DNA of 64,000 bases from Capsicum annuum (Eukaryota; Streptophyta; Magnoliopsida; Solanales; Solanaceae): assembly GCF_002878395.1 (NCBI RefSeq), contig NC_061115.1:217146717-217210716 (forward strand). The letters are read 5' to 3'. Below the pieces are notes generated by a model, which saw only the letters and a program-made list of their open reading frames with translations, did not search any database and was not told the DNA's origin. The translations under genes were made by a program, and so were the position numbers. Shown here in pieces: positions 54,224 through 64,000 of the stretch. The first letter of the stretch is position 1, and the number at the start of each line of letters is the position of its first letter.

Positions 54224-54790
54224 CTATCTCTCTATCAGGAGATATCCCTGGGAGATCAACTGGAAAAACATCAGAAAACTCATTGACGATGTTAACAGAC
54301 TAGAGAGTTGGAGTCTCAAACTTAGTGTCTTTGAATCTAACCAAATGGTAAATACACCCCTTAGAAATAAGCTTTCTAGCTTTGCGGTAAGAGATAAAAT
54401 GACTCTTGGGTGACACAAAATTCCTAGACCACTCAAACACGGATGCACCCAAAAACTAAAACTTGACCACTCAGGTACAACAATGAATAAAGGCATAAGA
54501 AGAATACAGCCAGTCCATACCCAGAATCACATCAAAATCTTGCATGTCTAACTCAATCAGATCAGCCAACAAGACTCTATGAAGAACGGTAACAGTACAC
54601 TTTTTATACACTTTTTGGGCAACAATCGAATCACCCACTGGGGTAGAAACTAGGATAGGCTCAGGAATAATCTCAGGACTCATTTCAAAATTCACAGCAA
54701 TCAAAGGTGTAACATATGAGAAAATGGATCCAGGATCCAACAAAGAATACACATCAAACTAAAATATATGAAGTATACCAGTAACCACAT
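54224..54790 (-). pseudogene. Inner gypsy aspartic protease
   Basis: YSLLDPGSIFSYVTP (active site D-P-G, usual for this family) lies near 54750-54705, and FDVILGMDWLYSSYA near 54540-54495. A stop occurs near 54471. The N-terminal half of the domain is intact. Confidence 0.88.
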
Positions 54791-56010
54791 TGGGAGAGTC
54801 CTCCTATTCCTGGTGGGACAGTAAAGCATAGAATCTATTCTGGCACTGCCCGGCAGCATTGCTAGAAGAGGCGACCTGAGCTGGGGCTGGGCGAGTTGCT
54901 GGAACTAGAGCACTAATAGTCTGAGTCTGGGGTCTGAGAGAGATAGTCACGGTGCCTTTGTCCATTCTATTGACAATCTCTAACTCTGTGACCCATGTCA
55001 TCACACCAGAAAAAACCCCTCTTCTTACCCCAACAATCACCCGAATGAGCCCTACCACACTTAGGACACAGGGGACGATTTGGCTTACTGCCAGTACTGT
55101 ACTGGGACCTGGATGCATATGACCTGCTACCTTGATCCTGCCTACTTCTAGGCACAGGAGCAACAGAAGATGACGGTGCTGGCATAGATAAGCGATCCTG
55201 ATACTGAGGGTAACTCCCTTCCTGCGATTTAGTCTGACCCTGTCCGTTCTGCTCGGACCTAGCTCTCTTAATCCCTCTCATTCTATCTCTCTCCTTAATT
55301 TTGTCTGCCTTAATCTGTTGGGCATGAGTCATCAACCTAGAAAGATTCATCTCACTATTCAGCATAGCAGACCTACACTCTTTAACCACATAACTAGACA
55401 CTCCAGTCACAAACTTGCTCATACTAGCCCGATTATCAGCCACTAAGTCAGGAGCATACTTGGCCAACTAATTGAACTTTAGACAGTACTCCCTAACAGT
55501 CATAGAGCCCTGTCGCAGGTTTATAAACTCTTTCACCTTCGCCTCCCTCATCTCTAAAGGGAAAAACTTATCTAGGAATGCATCCTAGAACTTTTGCCAA
55601 GTTGTAGGGACAACTCCCTCACCTCTACCTTTCCTCCAAGCAACAACCCAGTCATAAGAAAGGTACTTCACCCTATATGCAGCCAACTCCACACTATGTT
55701 CCTCAGATACATGCATCACCTGAGTAATCTTCCGCACCTCCTCAAAAAATAACCGTGGATCCTCATCAGACTTGGACCCATAGAATTCTAGCGAATTCAT
55801 CTGCATGAAGTCATAGATCCTGGAAGCAGTTGAATCACCTCCCTGCTACTGTGGAGTCGAGGCCAGGTTGGCCTAAACATTTGCAGTAACAGCATGGGCT
55901 AGCACCTGAAAGGCTGCCCAAAATTCAGCATGAGACACATTTTCATTCAATGGGTCAGCGGGTTGAGATTGCTGACCATCATTATTTCTTCTCGCTCGAT
56001 GTGGAGGCAT
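54791..56010 (-). pseudogene. Inner gypsy gag relic
   Basis: It begins MPPHRARRNNDGQQSQP at 56010. The core shows MQMNSLEFYGSKSDEDPRLF, LFFEEVRKITQVMHVSEEH, INLRQGSMTVREYCLKFN and YAPDLVADNR. The zinc knuckle region reads CPKCGRAHSGDC and FWCDDMGHRVRDC; in the second knuckle the first Cys has become Phe. Stops occur near 55873, 55852, 55585 and 55470. Confidence 0.88.
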
Positions 56011-56206
56011 ATTTCTAAAAGAGGGGAGCATAAATCAATAGTAGAGAGAGAAACTTTAAGAACAATAGACTTCTGAAAGAAAGAATCACACTTTTTCCTA
56101 AAATGTCATATAGCCTCTTGCTCATAGATGTGGCGCGCTACACACCGATGATCAAGACTCTACTTAACGCGTCTTGTCAGACTCCATAGGATATCTTAAA
56201 ACCTTA
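56011..56206 (-). other. Inner gypsy leader
   Basis: Leader between primer site and gag. It shares GTGGCGCGCTACACACC (plus strand, 56130-56150) with the leaders of the LARD and outer gypsy. Confidence 0.8.
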
Positions 56207-56219
56207 GGCTCTGATACCA
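56207..56219 (-). other. Inner gypsy primer-binding site (tRNA-iMet)
   Basis: TGGTATCAGAGCC on the minus strand, four bases from the LTR. Confidence 0.92.
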
Positions 56220-57015
56220 AGTTTGTAATGCCCCGAAAAATGGGTCCCGGAGCGTCACACGGTGCTTGAGGCTACGAGTAGCCCCAAGCTAACCCTTTCA
56301 GCAGTTTTTATTCAGTTCAACACAAATCAATGGTGTTTCCATAAATAACCCTCAAATATCAACAGAGTAATCATCATCCAAGAATAAAAGAATTTCAGAA
56401 AGATAACAAAATACGACTTATTAGTCAACTCCCAACATCTATACTAGTTTGACAAGAGTCTAAGAAAATCAATAAAACCCGCGAACCATTGAGACATACC
56501 CCAACTGACTCATACTCAGTTATCAAATATAAATAATTCCGTGAAACCAACATCAGACATCACATCCTCGGAACATGATGACTCACCACAACAAAAGATG
56601 TAGAATAGCGTGCCCGAAGAATCACTGTCGAACCTAGAACTGAGCACCTGAACCTATATTTCGAGAAAATGCAGCCCACTTCCAAAGATGTGGGTCAGTA
56701 CCATGGAAAGGAACCGAGTATGTTGGGGTGTATGCAGTTCTATAAACATCATCATCATTAATATTTATAAGAAATATGCAGTATGTATGAAAGACTTACA
56801 TAGCCCAAAGAAAATCATCATAGTCATGAGAGGATGAAATAAGTACAATAACACATGTGAGTCATCATATAATTTGTCAATCACTTTCAGTTCATCAAGA
56901 ATATCAATTCTCATAATGTAAATATCATTTAAATCTTTCGAAAGAATAACTTTCATAATTCCACTTTCAAATCACTTCACCATTCACCATAGACACAAGA
57001 AAACACACACGCACT

Positions 57016-57115
57016 NNNNNNNNNNNNNNNNNNNNNNNNNNNNNNNNNNNNNNNNNNNNNNNNNNNNNNNNNNNNNNNNNNNNNNNNNNNNNNNNNNNNN
57101 NNNNNNNNNNNNNNN
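57016..57115. other. Sequence gap (100 N)
   Basis: The ~100 bp before the gap (from about 56916) recur right after it (57116-57220), ending CACACACGCACT versus CACACACACACT. Confidence 0.95.
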
Positions 57116-57614
57116 TCATAATGTAAATATCATTTAAATCTTTCGAAAGAATAACTTTCATAATTCCACTTTCAAATCACTTCACCATTCACCATAGACA
57201 CAAGAAAACACACACACACTGGAAGATCCTATAACCGACATAAACCATGTCAGCTACATGGAGTCCAACGTACAACCCACGTTGGGGAGAGCCGTCCTAT
57301 CCTTGCCATCGGAGTGGGACTATCGATATCAAATCCACACAAACTAGTGATCACTATATAAATCAGCCTCAGGCTCACTCCTATGGGGGCACGTAGTTCT
57401 AGGGAAGTAAGGTCGCTTTATACCTCTCACTCGGTGCTAAGGATTTCTCCCAGACTTAGCTCAAATCATTTAAAAGACAATCCATAACAAAATAATTTTG
57501 GTAATATATAAATATACATCGGGAGCCATCATGCTTCCCATCTATCAAAATCAACCACATTGTGGATTTCTTTCACACTCGAGTTCAAAACAACTCCATT
57601 AAGACCAAAAGGTC

Positions 57615-57714
57615 NNNNNNNNNNNNNNNNNNNNNNNNNNNNNNNNNNNNNNNNNNNNNNNNNNNNNNNNNNNNNNNNNNNNNNNNNNNNNNNNNNNNNN
57701 NNNNNNNNNNNNNN
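57615..57714. other. Sequence gap (100 N)
   Basis: AACTCCATTAAGACCAAAAG occurs on both sides. Right of the gap it is preceded by its own inverse, forming a 14-bp-arm hairpin (57715-57748). Confidence 0.95.
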
Positions 57715-58385
57715 GTCTTAATGGAGTTGTTTTGAACTCCATTAAGACCAAAAGGTCAAATCATTCAAAATATCTCAAATATTCAACATCAACGTGCTTA
57801 TAACATGCACTTTCTCAAAAAAACACAATTTCCAATGGGGATTCACGACCCAAATATCAAAATCATGATAAATATCTTTCAAGATTCATGCTTTATATCT
57901 CCACACATGTAAATTCATCTTTCAAAATCATAAACATCAAGATTTCGTAATAATAATCATAAGATATGGGTTCATGCTTCAAATTCATAAAAATCAAATA
58001 AAAATCATGCCTTTGTAAAGAAAATTACTTTTGGGCACAAGAATAAAAGAGAGTTCTTGTTGAAAAGCCCCACATATCTTGAATGATGAACTTTAGATCG
58101 ATACTCTTTTGAGATGTTAATTGTACCTTTGAATGATTGTTCTTGGATTTCTTGAACTAGGAACTTGGATTCTTGAATAAATTTGCAGAATTAATGGTGA
58201 ACTTTGGAGGTTCTTGAAGTTGGATGTAGGAGCTTATGGTTTTTTTTTTGAGGGAATTTGATGAAATATAACATATAATGCTTCTAATAGGCTTTAATAT
58301 AGGGTTTGGATGGATTTTGGGTGAGGGGGAATGACCAACACGATTACGCACACAATTTCAACAAAAAATTTCCCGGGGTATTACA

Positions 58386-59700
58386 GATAAGGCATACAAC
58401 CGATTTGACTGCTCTCGGCAGTTAAAGTGGCGCCCTTCTGAGGCGGTGGTGGAGAAGAAGAATTTGCTTGAGATTTAGATCCCCCAACATTACCTCTCGA
58501 TGTCGGGAAATCCCTCTGAATATGACCTGGATGGCTGCACAAATAACATACCATGGTGCCAAACTAATATCTCCCTAGGTGGTGTTTTCCGGAAGTGTTA
58601 CACCGTGGAGGAAAGCTAGAAGGCTGAGATACACTTCCCTGTGACTGTGCACCCTGTACTCTCGGCCCTTAACTAGATTGAAAATTCTGAAATCGCTGAC
58701 CAACTGGAGGTATGGATACTAGAGCACTAGCTACGGTCTGAGAGTTACCCCAATTCTTCTTCTTCTACCATCTACTTCCCCAATTACTACCCTATGGCTG
58801 ACTGTGGTGCTCATCCATTGTTCTGGCTCTCTTTGCCTTTCTGTCCTTCTCCCTAGATTTAGCAATCTTCTTTTTCTTCTCCTCTACCTATTGCATGTAG
58901 ACTGATAATCTATCAAAGTCCATATCCCTATTTAGTATCGCACCCTAATATTCAAGAGCCAGATCATCCGAAAGGTCGGATGCAAATTTTCTCATTCAGG
59001 ATCTCATATTACTAACCATCTCTGGTGCATAACGGGATAGTTGGTTGAACTTCAGAGTGTACTCCTGCACACTCATTTTTCCCTGCTTAATATTCATAAA
59101 TTTTTCAGCTTTTGCCTCCCTCAACTTTAGAGGAAAGAATCGATCAAGAAAGGCTTCCACAAACTCATCCCATACCAAAGGCTCAGCATGCCCACTCTTA
59201 GAATTTTCCCACTCGTTATACCATTGGTTCGCTGCATCCTTGAGCTGGTAAGCTGCTAATTGAACCCTTTCTATCACATCTACATGCATCACCCTAAATA
59301 TTTTCTCCATTTCATCCACAAACTCCTGAGGATCCTCTCCTATATTGGTACCAATAAATTTGAGAAGGTTTATTCTTATGAAATGACCCACCAAGTAGCC
59401 TCTGATGTGACAGATGCATACCCAGTATCCTCCGACCTGTGAGTCTGGGTGGCTACCAATTGTGCAAGCATGTGAATAGACTTCCTGAATTCTGCATTAG
59501 ACACCATTCTCGCGTGAGGTTGAGTGCAGTTATTCCCCTTTTAGGGAGCTCTGGGTGCCCTAGGTGGACTAGTCTCAGCAGGTGGGACTCCCGGAGTAAC
59601 ATCAATCTCCGGAGTCTGAGCTCTATTTTGGGTTCTCATCCCATGAGTGGGGCGGACTTCACTAGTCTGGACATTAGTGTCAGCACAACGTGGAGGAAAT
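58386..59700 (-). pseudogene. Outer gypsy gag relic
   Basis: An open stretch (59394-58996) carries FIGTNIGEDPQEFVDEMEKI, then QLAAYQLKDAANQWYNEW and MNIKQGKMSVQEYTLKFNQL. Further downstream lies the zinc knuckle near 58555-58500 reading CYLCSHPGHIQRDF, with the last Cys changed to Phe. Several stops occur (59395-59400, 58995, 58945, 58770). The start near 59690 is no longer an ATG. The inner gypsy begins shortly after the knuckle. Confidence 0.88.
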
Positions 59701-59890
59701 GCTGTTTTTTGAAAGACAAGAGATCATTGATTAGAGGACATATTAGAGTCTAAAGCATGAACTAAATCACAAAGAGGGGAAACATTCCTAAATGCCTAGT
59801 AGCCTCCTGTTTATAAGTGTGGCACGCTACACACCCATAAACAAGACTCTACCCGACGTAATTTTACAAACACCCTGGGACCATGAACCG
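59701..59890 (-). other. Outer gypsy leader
   Basis: Leader next to the primer site. The plus-strand stretch with CTAGTAGCCTCCTGTTTATA and GGCACGCTACACACCCATAA closely matches the LARD leader at 26060-26130. Confidence 0.82.
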
Positions 59891-59903
59891 TTCTCTAATA
59901 CCA
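59891..59903 (-). other. Outer gypsy primer-binding site (decayed)
   Basis: TGGTATTAGAGAA on the minus strand, two changes from TGGTATCAGAGCC within the first 12-13 bases; four bases from the LTR. Confidence 0.85.
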
Positions 59904-59907
59904 AGTT

Positions 59908-62900
59908 TGGCACAAACCAAACCAAGGCCCTAGTCATGACGAGCATATCGAACCATGAAGGCCCATATGCCCTTTTAACTTGAAATCATATACACCATTC
60001 ATACACAATTTAAGAAAAATATAGAAAAGTATAACGAAACTGAATCATGGTCATAAGTCTGACATACATTCAATATTGGAAAATGAGATCCAAAACCATC
60101 TAGCAACATATGAAAACTGTCTGCTAAAATCTCTATTACATGATCAAATAACAACTATCTGAATTTCTAGGACAAGGCCCCAGTAGACCAAAACCAAACT
60201 CATGATAAATGTCTGTAAGTGAATAGGCCTTCTGTAGCATAGAAGTCTCACCAGATGGACTTTGCACCTATTTATGATAATTCTAATGCTTATCAGGACC
60301 CTTACACTGTGTCCCAGAATCTGGAATGTAGGGGGAGGGGGATCAATACAATTGTACTGGTACGCAGAGAAAATCCAAAATAATCATTTATAATCAACAT
60401 ATATAAGAATAGTTTAAAACTATTCATAAACATATCATATGGTAAGAAATCACATGGGAATTTTAAAGGACTTTGTGAAAAAATCTGAAATTTGTGACAC
60501 TTTTTGTATTACTTCTGAGCTAGGTGTACAACTCTGTTATCCCACGGGCTATATGGGATCTGCCATTAACTCAGAAGCCAAACCCCTAACCTAAGTTTGC
60601 CACAAGGGTTGGAGTCTCTGTTCTGTACGCTACAGGGAACTAGGCCAGCGTAAAAATCCCTCGTGGAGAAATAATGTACCCGTATCGGCAAAACACGATT
60701 TTTGGCTATGAGTCACTTGAACTCAAACCATAATCAGGCAACCACCTAACCCTCTTTATGCCCATATTTAACTCTTTAAAATATGCATTCTCTGAATACA
60801 TACTCTGAAAACTCTAACTTTGTTATGGCATACAAACATATGGTATCATCATACCATTGACTTGAAAGTCTAATTCTCTGAGCCATTTAAAGTATATAAG
60901 TATCTCTTCTTTCAAACCTAAAGTTTAGGACCACCATGTCAATAAATCGTTTCACAGAACTCTTTTTTATGACCCATGTAAAACATGCAATAAACCCTCT
61001 TTGTCAACATTTCAATAAATGCAAGGTTGTCATGTCATATTGCTCAACATATGAAATTCTTAATCTTAAATTAAGGATATAGTTAAATCAAGAAACTCCC
61101 TCTCATCATGTGTAAATCATTTTCAATATACCATGACATTGATAAAACTATTTTTCCAACCATAATTCATACAAGTCAAGTCATTCACAATAAGATCATA
61201 GTTTAATATATCACAAGAGAGTAATTTCATCATTCGTTCTCTCAAAACCTTAAATTTCAAGCATCTTAAATATGTATATAGGTGTAATTCAATTTGAGGG
61301 GGGAAATACCTAAAGGTCGAAACAACAAAGTTAGTCAAACATTTATAATGCATAATGAAGTATGGTTTCCAAAACCTCTTTGTAAAATTCATACTTAGAG
61401 ACTTAAACCATGTTCAAGTAATTTAATAGCCCATGTAGTTTTTAGGATAAACCCCACGTACCTCAAATTAGGTAATTGATATATGATTCTTGAAGATCTC
61501 GGTCTGAGGATTCCGATTCTTGAATCACTTTCAAAATTCTACGGTTGAATTTTGAGAGATCTTGATTTGTATTTTTAGGACTTGGGAGCTTGGTTCTTGA
61601 GTAATTGGGAGAAAATGACCATATATTGGTCAAATATGATCTTAATTCCGTGTTTAAGGTGTTGAGGGGTAGGGGAAAATACTAAAATACATGTAAGAAA
61701 TCAAAAAAAGTCGCAGTTGTCCCTCAGTTGACAGTCTGATAGGCTGAAGTAAATTGGACATACCTTCTTAGTCCGATGTTGAATTTTGATGAAACTAATT
61801 GAATTGGAAAGAAGACTCAAAGATATTTCGTTTGATATACAGTATCCCTCCCAGTTCATTATATCCAGTGAGTTATGAACGATGGAAGTTGACCCTAAAA
61901 CTGTGGCCTGAAATGTGCCCCATCTGCGCCCAAAATGCTGGAGCAGATGAAAGGCAGATCAAACCAGTGTAATTTGTGCCCATACTGTGCCCAATCTGTG
62001 CCGAAACTGCTGGAGCAGATGTAAGGCAAAGTAAACCAGTGTATTATGCCCCAAAATGCGTCCAAACTGCTTCCAATCTGCTGAAGCAGTTGCAAATCAG
62101 GTAAAACCCGAATGGATGGAGTACTCCACTTTGCAAGGTCATAACTCTTAGCTCAGGTATCGGATTTAGGTGAGATTGGCACCGTTGGAAATATATTTTG
62201 AAGGCCTTTCATTCTATAAATATTACACCTTCTAATTCATTGTATACAAGGAGTTATGAATGATGAAATTTGACCCAAGTTGGAGTGTCCGCCAAAACTT
62301 AATCGATGGAATTATTTTCAACTCGTCTTAGAGTTAGGGGATTCTTGTGACCTCAAGTCATATTCAAAGGTAGATACGGGAAAGATATGGAAGCACGAAA
62401 AAAACACCAAATCAGTCCACTAATCTTAAGAATTCGAGGACCAAGATGGAGACCACACTCGGATTCGCTACCAACAACAAGAATACAAGATACAAGAGTA
62501 TATTTTAACACAAAAAAAGCTACAAAACGTGATGAACAGGATGAACAACAATAATACAAGTTTTGGATTCAACGAAGACCCCCAAACAGTCCACTACACA
62601 ACACATACACGATTTGCAAGAAAATAAAGATAGATAGTGAGACCAAGATTATTACAAGATTAAGAACCAAGTGTATTTCAACACTGACCCCTAATGAATG
62701 TAACAATCAAAACCACACTCTTACAGTGACCACCAAGGGAATGAACTCACCTCAAGATCTACCGTTTCCAAGCAAAGATCAATATTGGCTTTTCCAAGCC
62801 CTATGCTAAGGATGACTTTTCCAAGCCCTACAACTAAGGGTGTTACACTCTCAAAAGAGAGAAAATATGTCTTTCAATTCTTCATCATTCCAAATCTCAT

Positions 62901-63344
62901 GAAAATAAGACTAAGGGGGCCTATTTATAATATATTACAAATGAAGATAAAAAGATCACTTTGCTCTTAATGAGAGGGGCGGCCATAGTGTGTAAATACA
63001 CCATGTGTAATGTCCAAAATTTCCTTAATTAAGGTCCAAAACCGTGAGTCCTCAACCTTAAATGCTCCAAGCAATCTTCCACACGTGAGATTGCTTTAAG
63101 TTATGCTCAAAACGGGTCCTCCATGCATGTTCTTGTATTCTTGAGGTGACCAAGTCTTGAGCCTCTATGTGTTGGCCTCCAAAAATGTCATCAAAAGATA
63201 AGATGGCCATTTGTCCCATATCAAAGGTTTTCCCACACTATAAGAGTAATCACCATACATAACTTAACAAGGAATAATTTAGTTTGGGTCTATACACATA
63301 GGAACGATGGTCTAAAATTCTAGGCCGAAATGTGGGTTATTACA
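59908..63344 (-). repeat. Outer gypsy 5' LTR (right; carries an 849-bp insertion)
   Basis: On the plus strand it runs from TGGCACAAACC to GGGTTATTACA. Without the insertion at 62372-63220 it is about 2.59 kb, against about 2.51 kb for the two pieces of the left LTR. It keeps the 58 bp lost at the viral insertion (61805-61863), and 11 bp (TTCCAATCTGC near 62070) absent from the left LTR. Confidence 0.93.
62372..63220. mobile_element. 849-bp non-coding insertion in the outer LTR
   Basis: TCAAAGGT occurs at 62364-62371 and again at 63221-63228, an 8-bp target duplication; the other LTR lacks the insert. The ends GATACGGGAAAGAT and (inverse) GATATGGGACAAAT are similar inverted repeats offset by a few bases. 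No transposase is seen. On the minus strand TTATAAATAGGCCCC near 62920 resembles a TATA region, so a small solo LTR is an alternative. Confidence 0.75.
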
Positions 63345-63446
63345 TATGTAATGGACTAAAAAAACCTTATCTTTTATATGTAATTCAAGGCATTCGGTAA
63401 AAACTTAAATAATTACGTATCACAAAGTAGGGTTTGGTGTTGAGAT
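63345..63446. other. Host flank right of the outer gypsy
   Basis: It begins with the TATGT duplication. AT-rich, no gene. Confidence 0.6.
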
Positions 63447-64000
63447 TGTTGGGAAGAAAATCAATCCCATATCAGAGAACTAGAGGAAACATGTCCAATA
63501 TTTAAAGTGTCACCTAGCTCCACTAGTATGAGGCCTTTTGGGAGATACCCAAAAACAAATCCATGAGGGCTTGGTCCAAAGAGGACAATATCATACTAGC
63601 ATAGAGTTTGGGTGAAGTTACACGCGATCCAGACAAGTGGTCAGAGCCAAAGTTCGGGTGTGTCGGAGTAGTGGGATGCGTGAAGTTCCCGGTATGACAA
63701 TAAGACTGGATATCTGTAGGTGGTGCCTTGTGTCGAAATTCCTCCTGGTGAGTGGTGGTCAGGCGGCGTGTTCCGTTGGGTGATAACGGCGGTATAAGAT
63801 GTTTGGCAGATCATGTGAAGTGACCTCGTACGTAGTTAAGATCTACGGTTGCTGCCTTGTGTCAAAAGCCTTCTTGATAAATAGTAGTCAAGTAGCATGT
63901 CCCACTCGTTTCATAGTGGTAGTACAAGCAGCGTGTTTTCTTCAAATGGATTATCGCTGAAGGGGGGTCACAAGCTATATCGCTAAAGGAAAGGCCACAA
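63447..64000 (+). mobile_element. Possible TRIM-like short LTR element, right end outside window
   Basis: TGTTGGGAAGAAAATCAATC starts a roughly 176-bp LTR-like unit ending near 63622 (GAAGTTACA), then TGGTCAGAGCC at 63638, a primer-site-like word lacking AT. The remainder carries two diverged copies of a GCCTTGTGTCGAAA...GTGGTCAGGCGGCGTGT unit (63725-63780 and 63852-63905). It resembles a repeat I associate with TRIMs in other plants; not proven. Confidence 0.45.

Larger units (their letters stand above)
50818..58385 (-). mobile_element. Inner Ty3/gypsy element nested in the outer one
   Basis: On the minus strand: 5' LTR 56224-58385, primer site, gag from 56010, protease, RT, RNase H, integrase and chromodomain tail. 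Only about 55 bp of the 3' LTR remain (50818-50872). It inserted just after the outer gag zinc knuckle. The outer protease, RT and part of RNase H are missing, which suggests one deletion took these and most of the inner 3' LTR. It contains three 100-N gaps. Confidence 0.9.
56224..58385 (-). repeat. Inner gypsy 5' LTR (with two gaps)
   Basis: On the plus strand it runs from TGTAATGCCCCGAAAAATGG to GGGGTATTACA. The length is disturbed by the gaps at 57016-57115 and 57615-57714. The outer gypsy gag region begins immediately after it. No gene inside. Confidence 0.9.
30968..63344 (-). mobile_element. Outer Ty3/gypsy element, 32.4 kb with nested insertions
   Basis: The LTR ends TGTCACAACC (30968) and GGGTTATTACA (63344) are flanked by a perfect TATGT duplication (30963-30967 and 63345-63349). 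The element runs on the minus strand: right LTR 59908-63344, primer site, gag (58386-59700), then integrase and chromodomain (49130-50735), and the left LTR 30968-32870 plus 48323-48931. Nested are the pararetrovirus block, an inner gypsy and an 849-bp insertion. Its own protease and RT are absent. Confidence 0.92.

Noticed and set aside
1..64000. tRNA or rRNA genes
   Set aside because: The only tRNA-like matches are primer-binding sites and SINE heads; no complete cloverleaf or rRNA motif was seen.

Overview
This is a transposon-dense stretch of a plant nuclear genome, most likely Solanaceae. The basis is Tekay/Del-like chromovirus Ty3/gypsy elements with tRNA-iMet primer sites, a Ty1/copia element, TS- and Au-type SINE remnants, ankyrin-PGG (ACD6-like) gene relics, and a large endogenous pararetrovirus resembling the Solendovirus/Cavemovirus group, known from integrated copies in Solanaceae. 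No intact host gene was found. Family names rest on motif recognition; no database search was possible.

Layout: (1) 1-8355, a decayed plus-strand gypsy element (gypsy-1), cut by the window start and inserted in a minus-strand ankyrin pseudogene that continues to 9440. (2) 8356-12611, two ankyrin pseudogenes facing away from each other, with SINE remnants between and inside them. (3) 12930-29681, a copia element with 214/213-bp LTRs. It holds a chimeric gypsy-LTR block (14213-18687) and a complete non-coding large retrotransposon derivative (19473-28330, TSD CATAT). (4) 29682-30967, intergenic DNA with an Au-like SINE and short local repeats. (5) 30968-63344, an 'outer' minus-strand gypsy element with TSD TATGT on both sides. 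Its left LTR is split by a 15.45-kb pararetrovirus block (32871-48322). Its internal region is split by an 'inner' gypsy element (about 50818-58385), and its right LTR carries an 849-bp insertion. (6) 63447-64000, a possible TRIM-like element.

The pararetrovirus block is the most interesting part. Copy A (plus strand) runs from a 5'-truncated capsid region through movement protein, protease, RT-RNase H and transactivator to promoter, leader and the start of a primer site. Copy B (minus strand) runs from the primer site through ORF1 and all genes to promoter and leader. There it jumps into a second movement-protein segment (C), and A and C meet tail to tail at about 40121-40126. The undisturbed right LTR of the host gypsy element serves as an 'empty site'. 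It shows that the viral block replaced about 58 bp of LTR. Features I have not seen described: a retropepsin-like domain with N in place of the catalytic D at the end of the CP-MP polyprotein, in addition to a normal DTGA protease; two paralogous small ORFs between promoter and primer site; and a conserved 27-codon leader ORF flanked and interrupted by identical splice-donor-like motifs.

Relative order of events read from nesting: ankyrin locus, then gypsy-1 and SINEs into it; copia, then the gypsy insertions into copia; outer gypsy, then inner gypsy, pararetrovirus and the 849-bp insertion into it. Three 100-N gaps lie inside the inner gypsy; the sequence flanking each is duplicated and probably misassembled.
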